64,000 nucleotides of DNA from Bacillota bacterium. GTDB lineage: Bacteria; Bacillota; Sulfobacillia; JAJYWN01; JAJZPE01. Under the pieces are notes generated by a model. The model did not search any database. It was not told where the DNA came from and saw nothing but the letters and a program-made list of their open reading frames with translations. Both the position numbers and the translations under genes were made by a program. The stretch covers positions 62,001 through 126,000 of the forward strand of contig JAJYMC010000033.1 in the NCBI GenBank assembly GCA_021787335.1. The letters run 5' to 3'. This document shows positions 63,775 through 64,000 of the stretch, piece by piece (positions within the stretch are counted from its first letter, which is position 1; the number at the start of each line of letters is the position of its first letter).

Positions 63775-64000
63775 CTACTTACCGCCGTGCTTCGGCTGGT
63801 GCGACGAATCCTTGGAGGCCTGGGACCCCTTCTCCTCGTCCTTGCGCTCGCCCTTCACTTCGACCTTGCCATGGCCCTCCTCTTCGTCCTTGACCTCGCC
63901 CTTGGTCCCGTGCGGGGCCTCCAGGGTCAGCTCAATTGGCGGCACCTCCGCACTGACCTGGCCGCCCGGTTGCGGCGCGGAGGCCACGGGCGGGACCGCC
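63775..64000 (-). CDS. Partial protein, charged C-terminal tail (5' end beyond the window)
   Basis: The C-terminal 74 or so residues of a gene running off the right edge; the frame is open to position 64000. Visible sequence is P-P-I-E-L-T-L-E-A-P-H followed by a highly charged tail of K, E, D, G, H and S. Similar tails occur in anti-sigma and DUF5667-type membrane proteins, but nothing here allows an assignment. Confidence 0.5.
   Translation of the reverse strand, partial: AVPPVASAPQPGGQVSAEVPPIELTLEAPHGTKGEVKDEEEGHGKVEVKGERKDEEKGSQASKDSSHQPKHGGK

Overview
The window comes from a GC-rich, spore-forming member of the Bacillota (Firmicutes), of the Symbiobacteriia/Thermaerobacteria/Limnochordia kind; the exact taxon is inferred. 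The evidence is spoIIID-mbl, spoIIQ-spoIID-murA, ywlC/ywlE/rpiB/ywlG synteny, long-form HPF, ThiT, a csaB/SLH cell surface and A-type promoters (TTGAMN-N17-TATAAT-like) set in very GC-rich coding DNA. Starts are often GTG or TTG with strong Shine-Dalgarno (SD) sequences. Nearly every gene lies on the minus strand; the exceptions are a redox protein near 0.6 kb, a secreted protein at 55-57 kb and one RNA at 45.5 kb.

Layout. 0-2 kb: a small TIGR04076 protein, a two-domain protein disulfide oxidoreductase whose second active site contains an in-frame TGA (probable selenocysteine), and a small unknown gene. 2-9 kb: uvrB, a MinJ-like PDZ membrane protein, a Ctp protease and ftsEX. 8.7-16.6 kb: one long run from two tandem DUF5693 membrane proteins through csaB and a WecG/TagA glycosyltransferase to split transketolase. 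16.7-22.6 kb: two envelope-associated unknowns, prfB with a programmed frameshift, secA and DUF5317. 22.6-27.3 kb: an HD-GYP phosphodiesterase, unknowns, hpf and a cold-shock gene, followed by a cluster of DnaA boxes. 27.6-34.8 kb: a hydroxyacid dehydrogenase, comF, recD2, metK and a MetE-like gene behind a SAM-I riboswitch. 34.8-43.6 kb: fabZ, mbl, spoIIID, spoIIQ, spoIID, murA, wecB, wecA/tagO, a MazG-like gene and comEB. 43.7-52.6 kb: ywlG, rpiB, ywlE, an orphan omega-RNA-like locus, ywlC/sua5, prmC, prfA, DUF1385, rpmE, thiN-thiT behind a TPP riboswitch, and a LysM-M23 protein. 52.8-55 kb: fsa, kce and a kal gene fused to a DNA-binding-like tail. 55-64 kb: secreted and surface proteins (Ig-like, subtilase, SLH, beta-propeller) and one partial gene.

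How it fits together. Most of the content is core growth, envelope and sporulation machinery. WecA, WecB and WecG-type enzymes would build a lipid-linked wall polymer, CsaB would pyruvylate it, and SLH proteins such as the one at 61-62 kb would bind the pyruvylated polymer. Methionine/SAM and thiamine genes are each under a classic riboswitch with its own promoter and terminator. The observations I rate highest are the Sec-type disulfide oxidoreductase with a SECIS-like hairpin, the promoter-driven omega-RNA-like RNA with no nuclease gene beside it, the DnaA-box cluster away from dnaA, the Kal-HTH fusion, and split transketolase with no ATG/GTG/TTG start where the family needs one.
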